Shown: positions 33,379 to 45,290 of the stretch, piece by piece | How the letters are laid out: every line of letters starts with the position of its first letter | How positions within the stretch are numbered: position 1 is the stretch's first letter | NCBI GenBank assembly: GCA_050084985.1 | Contig: JBITNC010000001.1 | Span: 38,874,001-38,938,000 of the forward strand | Source: Nageia nagi | Lineage: Eukaryota; Pinophyta | Reading direction: 5' to 3' | DNA: 64,000 bases | Notes under the pieces: model-generated | Database searches by the model: none | What the model saw: the letters and a program-made list of their open reading frames with translations, nothing else | Told to the model about the DNA's origin: nothing | Position numbers and translations under genes: made by a program

Positions 33379-35150
33379 GATGCTCCATTTTGAATATGAT
33401 TTGATGCTTTTGGGATAAAAGATAATCAAAGCATAAACTCAAAGTATAACAATATAAGTAATAAAATACTCCCTAAAATATTTCTTCACAAAAATATCTT
33501 TGGATACCCTAAATTTCACCAATATTATGCCCCCTCTTTTTCTTGGTTGTGAAATGATCAACTTCTTATCATAGGATCAATACAAGGCAAAGATAAAGGA
33601 ACTTGTAAACAACTTAGACAAGAAATATTTTATGAAAGATATCACAAATATATACATTAAAACACCATAATATATGTAAAATATGTAAAGAATAAGGAGT
33701 AAAACATATCCTTGGTGACTAACTCATTCAACATGATGAAGATAGAGGAAGCTAATGATAAGAATAATACATGATATGAGAGGCACTTTTAACATATGAT
33801 AAGTATAAAATAAGAGTAGTTTAACAAGATATGATAAGAAATGTATGATAAGTGATAGGAGTAAGGGGAGGAGGAGGAGGAGGAGGAGGAGGAGGAGGAT
33901 ATAGAGCCTATGGATATGGAGCTCCACAATCTTCTACCTAAACTATGGATCCATACATGCCATCCACATCCCATGCTGCAACACTTTTAACACCATCCTT
34001 GGGCAAATCCTAGTTTATGGTTTCCTAGATTGGATTATGACATGGGTTATTACTAATATTGAGTTTTATATGTGACATAAATGTACAACTTAAGATCAAG
34101 GGACTCTAGGCATAAGTGATCTCACTATAGGGGCAACTTGTAGCTCAAGATCAAAGGATCAAGGCCCTTTGGGCCTAAGCTAATACTCTTCAAGATTAGG
34201 CTACATCCATGCAAGTTGGATATACCATATGTCATTCATCATTAAGATCTTAAGAGGTAATAAGATTTTATTGTAGTTAAGGATAATCAAATCCTTTAGT
34301 ATCAAATGATGTCTAGCTCTAGGAGTAGATCTATGTCTAGGGATAGGACTCATGAACTCTCGATTGGATAGAGTTCTTAACATGGAGAGAACTAGTTGTA
34401 CTTATGATACTATTTTATGATATATAATTTTTTATTACATAATCTTGTTTGATTTTAATTTATTATGCATGCTACATTTTCATTTTTACATGTTATGGAA
34501 TATTACCCTAAATAGGATATAAAAAATATTTATGAAAGACAAATAGAAATATTAATAATTAATTTTCAATCATGATTCAAAAGTTTGAAATAAAATTTTA
34601 TAAAAACTAAAAATTACAACTTTTTCATGATCAATAGAAAAAAATAAGTTTTTTTATGAAAAATAGGAAACATACACATTGTAGAAACCTAAAAGCTAAT
34701 GACATCGTTGGATTACAGTGATGTCACTCATTTAATGAAAGAGGAACTTTTTATAAAAGAAATAAAATTTGTTAAAAATTTTCAAAAATATGAAAAAAAC
34801 CTATAGTTTTTATGAATAAAATGAGATGAATCCTAAAATACCTATGCTGTTGTGTGCATTAACTAATGAGAAAAATAATGTGAAGTTTATCAAGTTTACC
34901 AAACATCAATTCTGTTTGGTTAATACATAATTTAATTATCATTTTAGTTATCTTTTTGGATTCTTTACTTTTATTAACCCAATGATATCACTGGAATCCA
35001 GCAACATCACTAAGATGCAAGCACTAAAGAACACAATTTTTTTAATAATTCATTTTAAATTTTATTTAATGATGAAAATTAAATATATGAACATGGAAAT
35101 GCAAGAAAAAATTATAGAAAAACACAAATACCATCAATATTAAGTATCAC
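33379..35150 (-). other. E4 3' non-coding region with a GGA microsatellite
   Basis: No pol domain is visible between the gag end and the 3' LTR. At 33,866-33,898 the trinucleotide gga is repeated ten or more times on the plus strand; the polyserine or polyleucine frames it creates on the minus strand are by-products. Confidence 0.6.
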
Positions 35151-35740
35151 ACTTGGAACTAGTGGTTGTATACTTACATTTGTGTTTATGGTTGAGGAAT
35201 ATGTACAATATAAGTTTGTAGTTACTTCCTATAATTGTCAAGTTATACATTCTTGAATTTTGGAAATGGATTATTTAAATCCTTAGCCTTTGGTTCTATA
35301 GATGTACAAGTCCAATTTGTACTACCTTTTCCGTATGTTACTACAAAACATCATCTGAAACCTTATGATCAAATTTAAATTTACATTCATTTTGTAAATA
35401 TTGTATGAGATTTTTCAAATGAAAACACTCTTTTGTGGCATGAACAAATATTCTATGGAAGTTACAATAGAGGTATGATTGAAATCCTAGAGGTTTAATT
35501 TAAAGGGGCTCTTTCATTGGTGAATAAAAAATTAAGTTCATGTCAACTAAGGAACCTAGGACATCACTAATAATCTCATGGAACTCAGTATACTATCTAT
35601 GTGTTCTTCTAGGTTCCCATACTTTAATATCACCATGGCTAAATCTAGCTATTATTTTAGTTTCAAGTTCAAGCTCAGTTTGGCTCTTTCTAAGCTTTTT
35701 AGGAAAAATGAGTTTTAGGATTGCATTCTACTTCATGTGA
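35150..35740 (-). pseudogene. E4 gag, C-terminal part with zinc knuckle
   Basis: On the minus strand, K-L-R-K-S-Q-T-E-L-E-L-E-T-K is followed by E-F-H-E-I-I-S-D-V and, at about 35,380-35,480, Y-C-N-F-H-R-I-F-V-H-A-T-K-E-C, the C-x2-H...H-x4-C type knuckle used by plant gypsy Gags. Only single stops interrupt it. The frame continues from 40,381 onward once E6 is removed with one copy of its TSD. Confidence 0.78.
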
Positions 35741-36828
35741 TGTAATGATCCACCCAATTTTACTACTAAGACTTGAGTACTATCAAGGATTTTAATGAGA
35801 TTAAGTTTGAATTATGTTATGAGATGACTAATTTTGATTACAGATATGCTTTATTTGTGTTGATTTAATGTTGGCTTCAATATTTTGTGACACAGGTTAC
35901 ATGTTGACTTAAGATGGCAAGTGCATATAAATACCCAAGGGACCAAGGGTGAGTTGGTGATGAGAAAAAAAGGGTAAGAGTAAGAAAATGATTAACATTG
36001 GTTCACTAAAAAACCCTAATGACCATTGTATATCATTTAGATGCATAACATAATTATTAATCATGATTATGGATTTTGATGATGAATATGTGGATGTTTG
36101 TATGCACTAATGAATTTACCATGCATGAAGAAGGTATCACCATAGGTAAAAATAGGTGTTAAAACCTTGATGTGTATTTTCAAAATTTATTTCAAAAGAG
36201 ACAAGGAATATTCCATTCTTTTGAATTTAAATTTTTACTCAAGGGTTTTAGTAAAATGGGGTTAAATTTAAAAGTGATGGTTAAAAAGGACTATTATCAC
36301 TTTGTAAATGTTACAAGGGTATGTTGTTAGGTTATGAAAATAATAGAGATAGGATCCCCACATACCTTATTTATTTATGTGAGATGTAAGAAATAATTGG
36401 CCTCAATTTGTAAGCTAATACAAAAGAGTCCAAAATATTTTATGATAATAGTTTATCATTTTTAAATATAAAGGATAGTAGTTTATCATTTAAAATATGT
36501 TGATGGGAGGTATTGAGTACAAATGATCTATGTAAAATAGTCATATTACATATTCAACTAAAATGAATAATTGACTACTGGGTCATGAGAGTCCATGAAT
36601 ACTCAAATCAACTCAAAGCTTCTCCTCACTTATAGACTCCTTTAATTTCACTCTTTTACATTATGATACCATGGAATGGTGATGTTAAGAGAGGTTTTAG
36701 GTTCCCATGAAGTATTTATTCCATACTGATCTCCAAGAATAGTATCAATTGTATGGCATAGGAAATAATCATTTGTTGAGGTAATCCATAGGGTATTATG
36801 ATGAGTCATTCTAAATCTCATTTTCCCT

Positions 36829-37032
36829 TCATTCCACCTCTAAATAATCATGCCAATAGTTTGGTATACAATGTTTCTCTCCTTCTTCTTGTAGTATACT
36901 TTTGATCTTGTGTTCCTCATAGTCGTAGAAATCATGAAGGTTGTCCATGTAAGAGAAAAATGATGCCCTTAATGCACCATAAATATTGTGCTTCATATAA
37001 ACACATATATTAGGAACCCCCCTATGCTTCAT
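36829..37032 (-). CDS. Short ORF inside E6, function unknown
   Basis: A 67-codon open frame, rich in acidic, aromatic and His residues (S-Y-M-D-N-L-H-D-F-Y-D-Y-E-E-H-K). The same frame can be read further to about 36,590 but with many stops. It matches no family I know. It may be the best remaining trace of a protein of E6, or chance. Confidence 0.25.
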   Translation of the reverse strand: MKHRGVPNICVYMKHNIYGALRASFFSYMDNLHDFYDYEEHKIKSILQEEGEKHCIPNYWHDYLEVE

Positions 37033-38598
37033 TCATTCTAGATTAGCATGATTTATAGGTAAATAAGGATGCAAATCTTTTGGAAAACATTTTCTTTGAG
37101 TCAAGAAAGTAGTTACACCTCCTTACATAAGCGTATTGTGTTCTATCTATATGCTTGTATAATTAATCTTTCTAATATTTTTACACTTTTGGATCTATAC
37201 ATTTGGAAATATTTTCAAATAAATAGATCATCAAATCCCTTCTTTGATGTTATATCTTTAGCTTAAGGCCCCTACCAAATCATATTAGCATATTTAGATG
37301 GCATTTCCAAATGAAAGAAGGCCTATCTGATTAGTAATTTTCACTTTGTAGCTCATTGGGGCTCTCCTTTATGGTGTGCAACCTGGTTCAAGCCTTCATA
37401 GGCCATAGTCACACTTGATAGGGATTATGGTCAAAAGATTTATTTTTAGCCCATAAAATTAAGTGGTATTAGTTGGAAACCACCATATGAACCCCTTTGT
37501 TCCTTTCCAAAGCATCAAGATTAATTACTAGATAGTAATCCCTTCACACATTTAATTGGAAATATTTTAAATAGATTAATATGGAGTAAAAATGTTCCAG
37601 ATCAATTAAATTGATGATATAATATATATAGTAGGAGTAAATGGAGGTGGTAAGTAAATGGTTGTAATATTTATTACACAGTATATAATACCATGGTAAA
37701 GCTTAGATTACTTTCATTTTTGTATGTTGGAAAAGTTGTTATGATTTGACTATTAGTTACGAGAAAGAAAATGTGAAACTTAGTTGACGAAGCATCATTT
37801 AATTATTAGTGTGAATCAAGAATCACTAAAGTGTAATCAAAGGATTAAATATGCATTTTTAGTATGGTTATAACATTATTCAATTTCTCCCCATGACCAA
37901 GGAAAGGAGGTAGTCCTAAAAATGATATAAATCCTCATGAGATTCAAAAAAATAGTTTTAAATGAATGAGAATTCATGTAAATACACTCATTTTCATCAT
38001 GGACATAAATAAGAAAAGGGTTTTCTAGATCCTTAAAGATCCAATCCTTTCTTAGTACTTGATCCTACAATCCTTGGATCCTTAGGAGGAACTCGAAAGA
38101 TGAAGATGGGAGAAGCTACATCAAAAAGAAAAAGATGCATTGAAGACTTCTTAAAATAAGTTAGATTTATCTACAATGTAATTTATTAACCAAAAATTAT
38201 AAGGGAACCCTCTTATAAATAATAAGGGTTGCCCTCATTCATTGTACTTTAATATCATCATGCAATAATTTTTATGGAATGCAAATTTGGTGGAAACTTC
38301 TTAAAATCCTTTAAGGTTTAATTATATGGGCATGTGGTAAAAACTACCCTATGATATTTTCTTATTTAAGGTCTCTTAAATGCTAAGATAATAACTTAAA
38401 AGATATTTTTATATGAAAGTAATAAGTAAGATTATGAGTATGAAGGTAAAGGATGAAATAAATAGATCACTATATTAGATGTTAATTCAATTGTGCTTTT
38501 AATTACATAAATACCAATGATACTTAGGAATAACTTTAGTGCCACTACATAATAGCACATTGGTGACCTTTAGCTTCATAGTAATAATCTTCTATCTT

Positions 38599-38623
38599 GT
38601 ATATATATATATATATATATATG
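38599..38623. repeat. (TA)n microsatellite in E6
   Basis: An uninterrupted run of at least eleven ta units. No gene nearby. Confidence 0.9.
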
Positions 38624-40380
38624 GAATTACAGGTCCCATTGCCCTAGTATGGTCTGAAGATAAGAAATAACTCACATCATATAAGAGAAAAGGCTTCCTA
38701 ATAAAAGAAGAACTATTAAGGATACTATATTGAAGTTTGGGTTAAAGTTACATCAACCCTAGGGATTGATATTATTACCCTTAGACCTTTGTAAATGGAT
38801 TATATATGGGAACTTAGAACATTTGTATTAAAACACATAGTTGGAATTCATTTATTAAGATAAGTACAAAGTATATCACAATTATTACTATAAAGGAAAC
38901 CCTAATGTGGATATAACCCCTATTATAGAAGAGGAGGATATTCTACATACTCTATTCAAAAATAAGTTGAAAATATTTGAGAAATTCTTAGGGAGATTAA
39001 AGGGATCAAATGGGACTAGATTAATGGTGATAAGATAAGATCTACTTGACACTACTTAGTAAGTGTTATTTACCATTAAGAAGAAAGTAGAAAAACTTAT
39101 AGTATGATTGGAATTAATGATCATTACAAGTGTTATCAAGAAAAAGAAATGGATCCTATAGTAAAAAAACCCTTACATAATCCCAAATAAATGAGTAATA
39201 TTATACGAATTAAATACTAAAGGTGGAAGATAAAATTGGGAGTAACCTAGGTTAAAGTGAAACCCTAGAATGATAGAATCAACTCAAAAAGGGAACATCT
39301 CAATGATGAAGGAAAGATATGAAATATTCATTATTCAAATTTTACTCGCTAAATAATAATCCAAAAGAATATACCTTGAGTGAGGACCACTTTTGCCACA
39401 TTTCCTTTTTGGAAGTAGTAGACTTTAGTGTCATCTCAAGGCATGTTACTAGACTCTAGCATGAGATGTTTTATAAAGTAGTATTAAATATGTAGTACCA
39501 GGTGTATGGGATAATTGTAATATATTCAAATATCTTATGTGAATTCCTAAATAAGCTTGGTATTGAATATTCTTGCATATGATATTGTTAACACTAATAA
39601 TTGAATTAGGATCAATTATTTGAGTATCAATAGAACATAGGTGGTTTTATTTTATAATCTTGATTAAAATTAATTAGACTATACAAACCACTCAAGAGTA
39701 TTACTTCAATACCCATAACTCCCCAAGATATGGGTGTGGGGATGCTGGACCCCATGGTGAGCCTAGTCAATAGATATGGGTAGGCTAGTGTTTCATATCC
39801 TTGATAGGATGTTAGATAAGGATAGTAGTTGATAAAACTATGGTTACTAGGTGAGGGTAATTTACAATACATACTATTTGTAGTTTAGCATATAGGAGTA
39901 TGATGCTTGTTCCATAGGCAATAATGTTTACCCACTCATAAGTAAGTTTTTCTAAGATAAACTATCTTCTCCCATGAGTTGGAGGGTTATAGTCAGGTAA
40001 GGATGTGTAACCTAGTGCATGTGTATTCTATAGAATGATATGGGCCCTGTAGGAAACCACTACATTGTATCCAAAATGTATACTACATAATTCATGAAGT
40101 GGAAATGGTGGGGTCACACATGAGGCCTCTCCTCAATGGGATGAGCATTGAGAAGTGAACACTAGAAGAGGTTTGATTAGGGTTGGTTAATCTGATTTTA
40201 ACCAATCTTTCCATGTGAGTGTTGACTAGCTAGCAGCATTGATATACTCATGTGCATTACTTGATCCATTACTAGATCATTTGACTATTTAAATTAATAA
40301 AAAAATTAGTTATGAAATTTTAGAGTTTTGGATGTCAAGAATAGGTGAAAATGCTATCATGAATATGTGGATGCATTACA

Positions 40381-41058
40381 TGTGATCTAATAGTTCATTG
40401 AAGGCTTTGTGATGGGATTCCTTACTAATCATCTTATCTATCAATTTTTGTAAGGATAGTATTAGTAATCAAAGAAATCATTTCTACAAGATGGTAATAA
40501 GGCTTAGAAAAATACATGCTTATTTTCTCTATTAGGCATTTGGACTTGGTTAGCTATTTTGGACCATTCAATAATGAAATCACTAAAAAGTTAAAGATTT
40601 TTCTTCAAGGTATACATGTCTAAGGGCGATGGTTCCTATGTGATATATAAGTGATATCTAGCAAGAAAAGGTTTAACTGTATCGTTAAAGTATGTAATAC
40701 TTTGATTAGATAGATTAGTAAACCATAAGAATGGTTTTGTTCTCAAGCTAAAAGAAAATAACTTAGCTAATAAATCATCATCATTAACAAATCCTAGATG
40801 ATACCTATGTAAATATATTATAGGATTAGAATGACCATAAAAAAATATAAAATTTACTTATTTGTCATACCTTTGCAATAGCAAAAGGAATGTTCATTAC
40901 CTCTTGAAATTGTAGGTGCAAATTTGTTACTACAAGCCAATATAGATTCCTTTTATTCCTTTAACAACAATATTATGGATTGCATCATTTAGATCTACTT
41001 GCCTTGATGGTCCACTGGTATATTTATTCTTATCTTTGACTAATCTTGCAAATGATCT
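40381..41058 (-). pseudogene. E4 gag, central domain
   Basis: On the minus strand at about 40,650-40,860: Y-G-H-S-N-P-I-I-Y-L-H-R-Y-H, then L-L-A-K-L-F-S-F-S-L, then W-F-T-N-L-S-N-Q-S-I-T-Y-F, the Retrotrans_gag core. The left end flows into 35,740 across E6 and the right end into 49,577 across E5. Confidence 0.8.
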
Positions 41059-41780
41059 TGTAGACCTCAAAATGTGTAATTATTAATTAACACAAATAAA
41101 TAAATGGTCTACAAATATACCATGATATGCTCTATATCAAATTACAACAAATATACATGAAACATATAAACTTGATATAGAGTGAGCAAGTAGAAAATGT
41201 GTTAAATATCTAAAGAAAAACAACAATAAATCTTCAAAGGATTGGGATCAGACTTTATATGAACTTGCAATAGACATTCATAAGAGTGAAGTAACAAGTC
41301 ATTCCTCAAAATCTAGACCTCCCAATCTAGAAGGTGCACATTGTTGGTTATGTAAGAGTGGTATGGCATTGATTGCGTGGAGCTAGATATTTCATATCAC
41401 ACATAAAAGAGAGAGTTTAGAGCTCATATATAACAAATTTCTCAAGATAGGTGGCATTAAGAGACATCATAAGTTTGATGTTTGGGACAACCACATATCA
41501 AAGAGATCTGATAGGGATGTCAACCTTCAACTCCTATATTTATAACCTGTAAGGAAATTGAAAGGAGTGAAAGTTGACACATAGCATGAACAATAATATT
41601 TTCTATATTTAAGATAATTTAAAATATAAACCATGGTATATGATATGGCATTAGTCCTGGCACATGGTATTACAATGTAATAGCAATTTATCTTGATTTA
41701 TGTATTATTGCCATTTAATCATTTAATGAGTCTAAATATGATTTATTAAATAAATAATAGATCATTTTTAGGCATCTACA
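41059..41780 (-). repeat. E5 3' LTR (left copy)
   Basis: TGTAGACCTCAAAATGTG to TTTTAGGCATCTACA. The reverse complement begins TGTAGATGCCTAAAAATGA, much like the E1 LTR start, and the other end also resembles E1. Minus-strand TATA box at about 41,533-41,544. Confidence 0.93.
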
Positions 41781-44025
41781 TTTTTCCCCTCTTTGGATAT
41801 GTAATGAAACACATTTGAAATTGCATAATCCAAAGAAGTCTAGAGAAGAGAAAAATATTTTCAATAGTAAAGTGGACTTCTTTATTTTTGATCAATATGT
41901 TGAGTATGATAAGTTATTTTCCCCTCTTTTGGTCTTGGTTTCCCCTAGTTCATGTTTTGTTAGATAAGCAAGCCAAAAATAGGGGTCCCTTTATAAGGTG
42001 AGCCATCTATGCCAATCCTATTCACCTACATAATACCTAAAAAAAAAAGAAACAAAATACCCACATAGATCGCATCCATGAAAGCATAAGCAATGTAAAG
42101 AGTAAGGATTACAATAATATAATATGTATTATGTCACTATGGCCAATGCAACTCATAGTGTATAAACCATGATGTATAGACTATTATGATAGATAGCTCA
42201 TAGTTAATGAAGACTAAACATATGAGGTCCTCTTTAATGCCCCAGGCTTGTATCAATTCTTATCATCAAGCTAATGAGAACTTTTAATGACTCAATCTTG
42301 AAACATCTTATAAAAATGAGATATTTTTTCATGAAATGACCATGGCTTAAAAATAATTTATCATTAGAATAATGAACAATAACATTCACTTTTTGTAAAT
42401 GTACTAAATATTCAAACATTCAATGGCCTTGCATTTCAATATTGTAGTATGCATAAATTTTCAAAGAAAGCCCACACTATTGATAGCATGGAATGCTTAA
42501 ATTTTTTTAACCACATCTTCAATAATCTTGATCAAAATCAATTAATCATCATAAATATATGAAGGAATCACATAAATAAGAAGTTATTTGATAAGATTTC
42601 AATATACCATAATTAAAAATGATTTATAGTAATTGCACACCACTAGTGACATGATTTTTTTCATATCAAGTGCAAAAAATTGAAAGATATTCAATTAAAG
42701 AGAATCCATATCATTTTGCATCATGTCATAAATGAAATATCATTTCCATTTGCCACAACATTTTCAAGATAAAGCATGAATTAGTAATATTTAACCATAT
42801 ATACAATTTGTTTATGCAATATGCATAAAATCAAAAGATTTATCATTTTGATCCATTAATAATATGTAAGCATGGTAATCATTTGAAATCACTCATAATT
42901 TTATCTTTTGCATACCACTAATGGTGTGGTAATAGATGAATTAATCTTGAGGGAAAATAGTGCATCCAATTAGCAATGAAATAGAAATTCTCAAGTATAT
43001 ATCACTCATAAAGTATGCATATTCATGAATATAAAAAATTTACATATAGCTTTAATTAAAATAGATTTACATAATTAAAATTCATTGTATATAATCATTC
43101 AATATTTATGATATTCAAGTAATATGACCAATGGAAATAAGAATTAGATAAATGCATTTGGAATTTCTATTAATTTTACATAAATTATGCCATGAGTGGA
43201 GTCCATTTAATATAAATAAATTTGAAAAATGAAAGTCAAGCAATTTTAAATCCAAAATTCAGTATCAAATGTGAAAAGGAGTGATTTTACCATTTAGGAT
43301 CAATGGCTGATGAATTGAAGACCAATTCGATGAAATGCATACTACTATCAATGTAAAGGTAGAAAAATTAATTTTGGAAAAAGGAACTTTGATCCTATAA
43401 AATATTTTCAAACATAATCCATATACAAAATAACAAGTTCATGTAATAATAAATATACCATATTATGCCTTAGGGTTTTACTTATAAAAGAGGGATATAA
43501 AAGTGATGTTTTGACTTTTTATTTCATTTCCACTTATCACTTTCTACTTGGTGGAGCTCTAGAGACTTGGAAAGTACCAATATTCCACATCGACCTTGCC
43601 CCCTGCACCTTTCATTGACTTGGAGTTCATTTCCTCTAGCATTACCATGAGGGTTTTTACTAGTCATGTAGTTTACCTTTATTGCTATGTAATTCTATTG
43701 TTGACTCTTTTGACTTTACTTGATACTCTTCCTAATGGTGGATGATGGGTGGAGAGGATTTAGGCATCCTTTGACTAGATGATAGGGGAATATTGCAAAG
43801 TATCTTTACACTCTTCCTTTTGATCATATGGTATGTTCCTATTTCCCATCAGTGTTGCTCTAGGATGATTCCAATTTAATTTATATTCTATTTCCTAAAA
43901 GTTTGTCGATATTTTTTACCATCTTAAATTGATTATTTTCCTTTGATTAATAATTGGGAGTGGAATGTTACTTTTCTTTTTCTTATGCCTTACAAGAATG
44001 CAAGGTGTTAATCTAGGGTAGACCC
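41781..44025. other. E5 non-coding region next to the 3' LTR
   Basis: AT-rich and without a convincing frame. It contains several cac(t)a(c)tagtg(g)-type words (near 42,640 and 42,905) that recall the motif family in E1's 3' region and LTR. Confidence 0.55.
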
Positions 44026-45290
44026 ATGCTCATAATAGCTTTGGATAAAGCCCAAACATGGAAGAGGCCCAACCATGAGGATGATATCCTCTCACTACAT
44101 GGTTTGGCTAATTTGGCTATTATTGGGCATATCCAGCAAGATCTCCCACTTTTGATAATGCTTACAAAGCATTGGAATACATATTGCAACACATTTTACA
44201 TGTTCCCAAGTGAAATTACTATTATGCATCTTAATGTTTATTACATATGGGGTATTCCCATCAAAGGGTGACTAGCACACCAAACTAAGGTAGCAGAAAA
44301 TAACATTCAAGAGAAGCTAGCATTATGGTTGATCAAGGAATCAAACCATGATTGGGAGCACTATGATGCTAATTTGGTTGAGGTGGGTTAGTTTGCTCAA
44401 CCTAGTAGACATTTGAGACTCCACATTGCAACCATCATTTTCACTTATCTATGTCTAGATAAGAGTAGTTATTCCTTTTCTCCTAGCCTAGTTTGGGTCA
44501 TGTAGGATATTTGTTTAAGGGGCACATATTTCATATAGGATCCTATTATTTTGGTATAACTTTATCGAGACTTATACAATGTTATGAGTATTGTAAAGTT
44601 CAATATCATAGTGGTGCATGCAATCCTACTTTAGATATGGGCCTATGAGAATATTTTTATTATTAGGTTGGTAAGACTGTAGAGGGTTCAAGAGGATCTC
44701 ACTGACATTATATTGACTTGTTGGGTGTTGAGGATCTATGGGTATAAACACCCACACTCACTAGAGGCCCAAAGGAGAGAGCTTGATGGGATGTAGGTGA
44801 AGGACCTTGTATGGATCTTTTATGAAAACTTTGTGTGGGATGATGATGCCCGCTAGCTAGTGTGGGCTCATCAAGACTACTTCCTCTAAACTAGGAGAAA
44901 TGTGGTAAATCCATATTGACCTCATTGAGTTTTGAGATAGTTTAGGATCTAGCAAGGGATCCCAATAATACCCATATGTTACCATTGATACATGGTAGAG
45001 AGAGATGTACTTGTAAGATAAAAGGTTATCCTAGCTTAAAGATTCACCTAGGAAGAGACCAGAGTTCATGTAGAAATTGCCAATGTTTCCATAGCATAGA
45101 GGGTAACATAGGGATATGCCATATGGTGGAAGGGTATCCATATAGCAATATTAGGCATGGAATAGGAGGAGGAGGAGGTAGATAGCAAGGGGTCCTTAGA
45201 AGATGACCCCTACCAAGTAAATAATCTAATGCATGATATTCATGTGCATGAGGGGGGAGTGAAACTAGGATCAGCTGCACTAGCCAAGGC
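44026..45290 (+). pseudogene. Plant mobile domain (PMD) protein, decayed, antisense in E5
   Basis: From ATG 44,026 one plus-strand frame runs for some 400 codons. It starts H-G-L-A-N-L-A-I-I-G-H-I-Q-Q-D-L-P, then M-F-P-S-E-I-T-I, then I-W-G-I-P-I-K-G, matching the PMD start (aminotransferase-like/MAIN family) with its F/L-P-x-G-E-x-T and L-G-L-P-I-x-G. It continues with L-Y-R-D-L-Y, then I-W-A-Y-E-N-I, R-R-E-L-D-G-M, and V-N-P-Y...V-L-R...F-R-I...G-I-P, the usual order. At least a dozen stops interrupt it but I found no frameshift. PMDs occur both in nuclear plant proteins and in transposons; here the frame is part of the element and opposite to gag. Confidence 0.85.

Larger units (their letters stand above)
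35741..40380. mobile_element. E6: unclassified 4.64-kb insertion
   Basis: Perfect 5-bp duplications TGTGA flank it (35,736-35,740 and 40,381-40,385). The ends are TGTAATG and CATTACA, a perfect 7-bp inverted pair starting TG and ending CA, as in LTR elements. Removing it rejoins the E4 gag frame. I could not find convincing LTRs: only 14 bases (tgaatatgtggatg, near 36,085 and 40,360) recur near the two ends. A TATA-like catataaatacc lies at about 35,923. No known transposon protein is recognisable. Confidence 0.75.

Noticed and set aside
33724-33974. Open frames with long Leu or Ser runs on the minus strand
   Set aside because: They are the two antisense readings of a (GGA)n microsatellite and carry no other domain signal.
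38599-38623. (TA)n run as a promoter TATA region
   Set aside because: It is a simple microsatellite without a downstream reading frame.
44976-45280. Overlapping ORFs at 44,976-45,185 (plus) and 45,044-45,280 (minus)
   Set aside because: They lie over the C-terminal end of the PMD frame in other frames and show no domain of their own.
44026-45290. PMD frame as a host MAIN-like gene
   Set aside because: It lies wholly between the E5 LTRs, has a dozen stops and no visible gene context, so a captured or element-borne copy is more likely.
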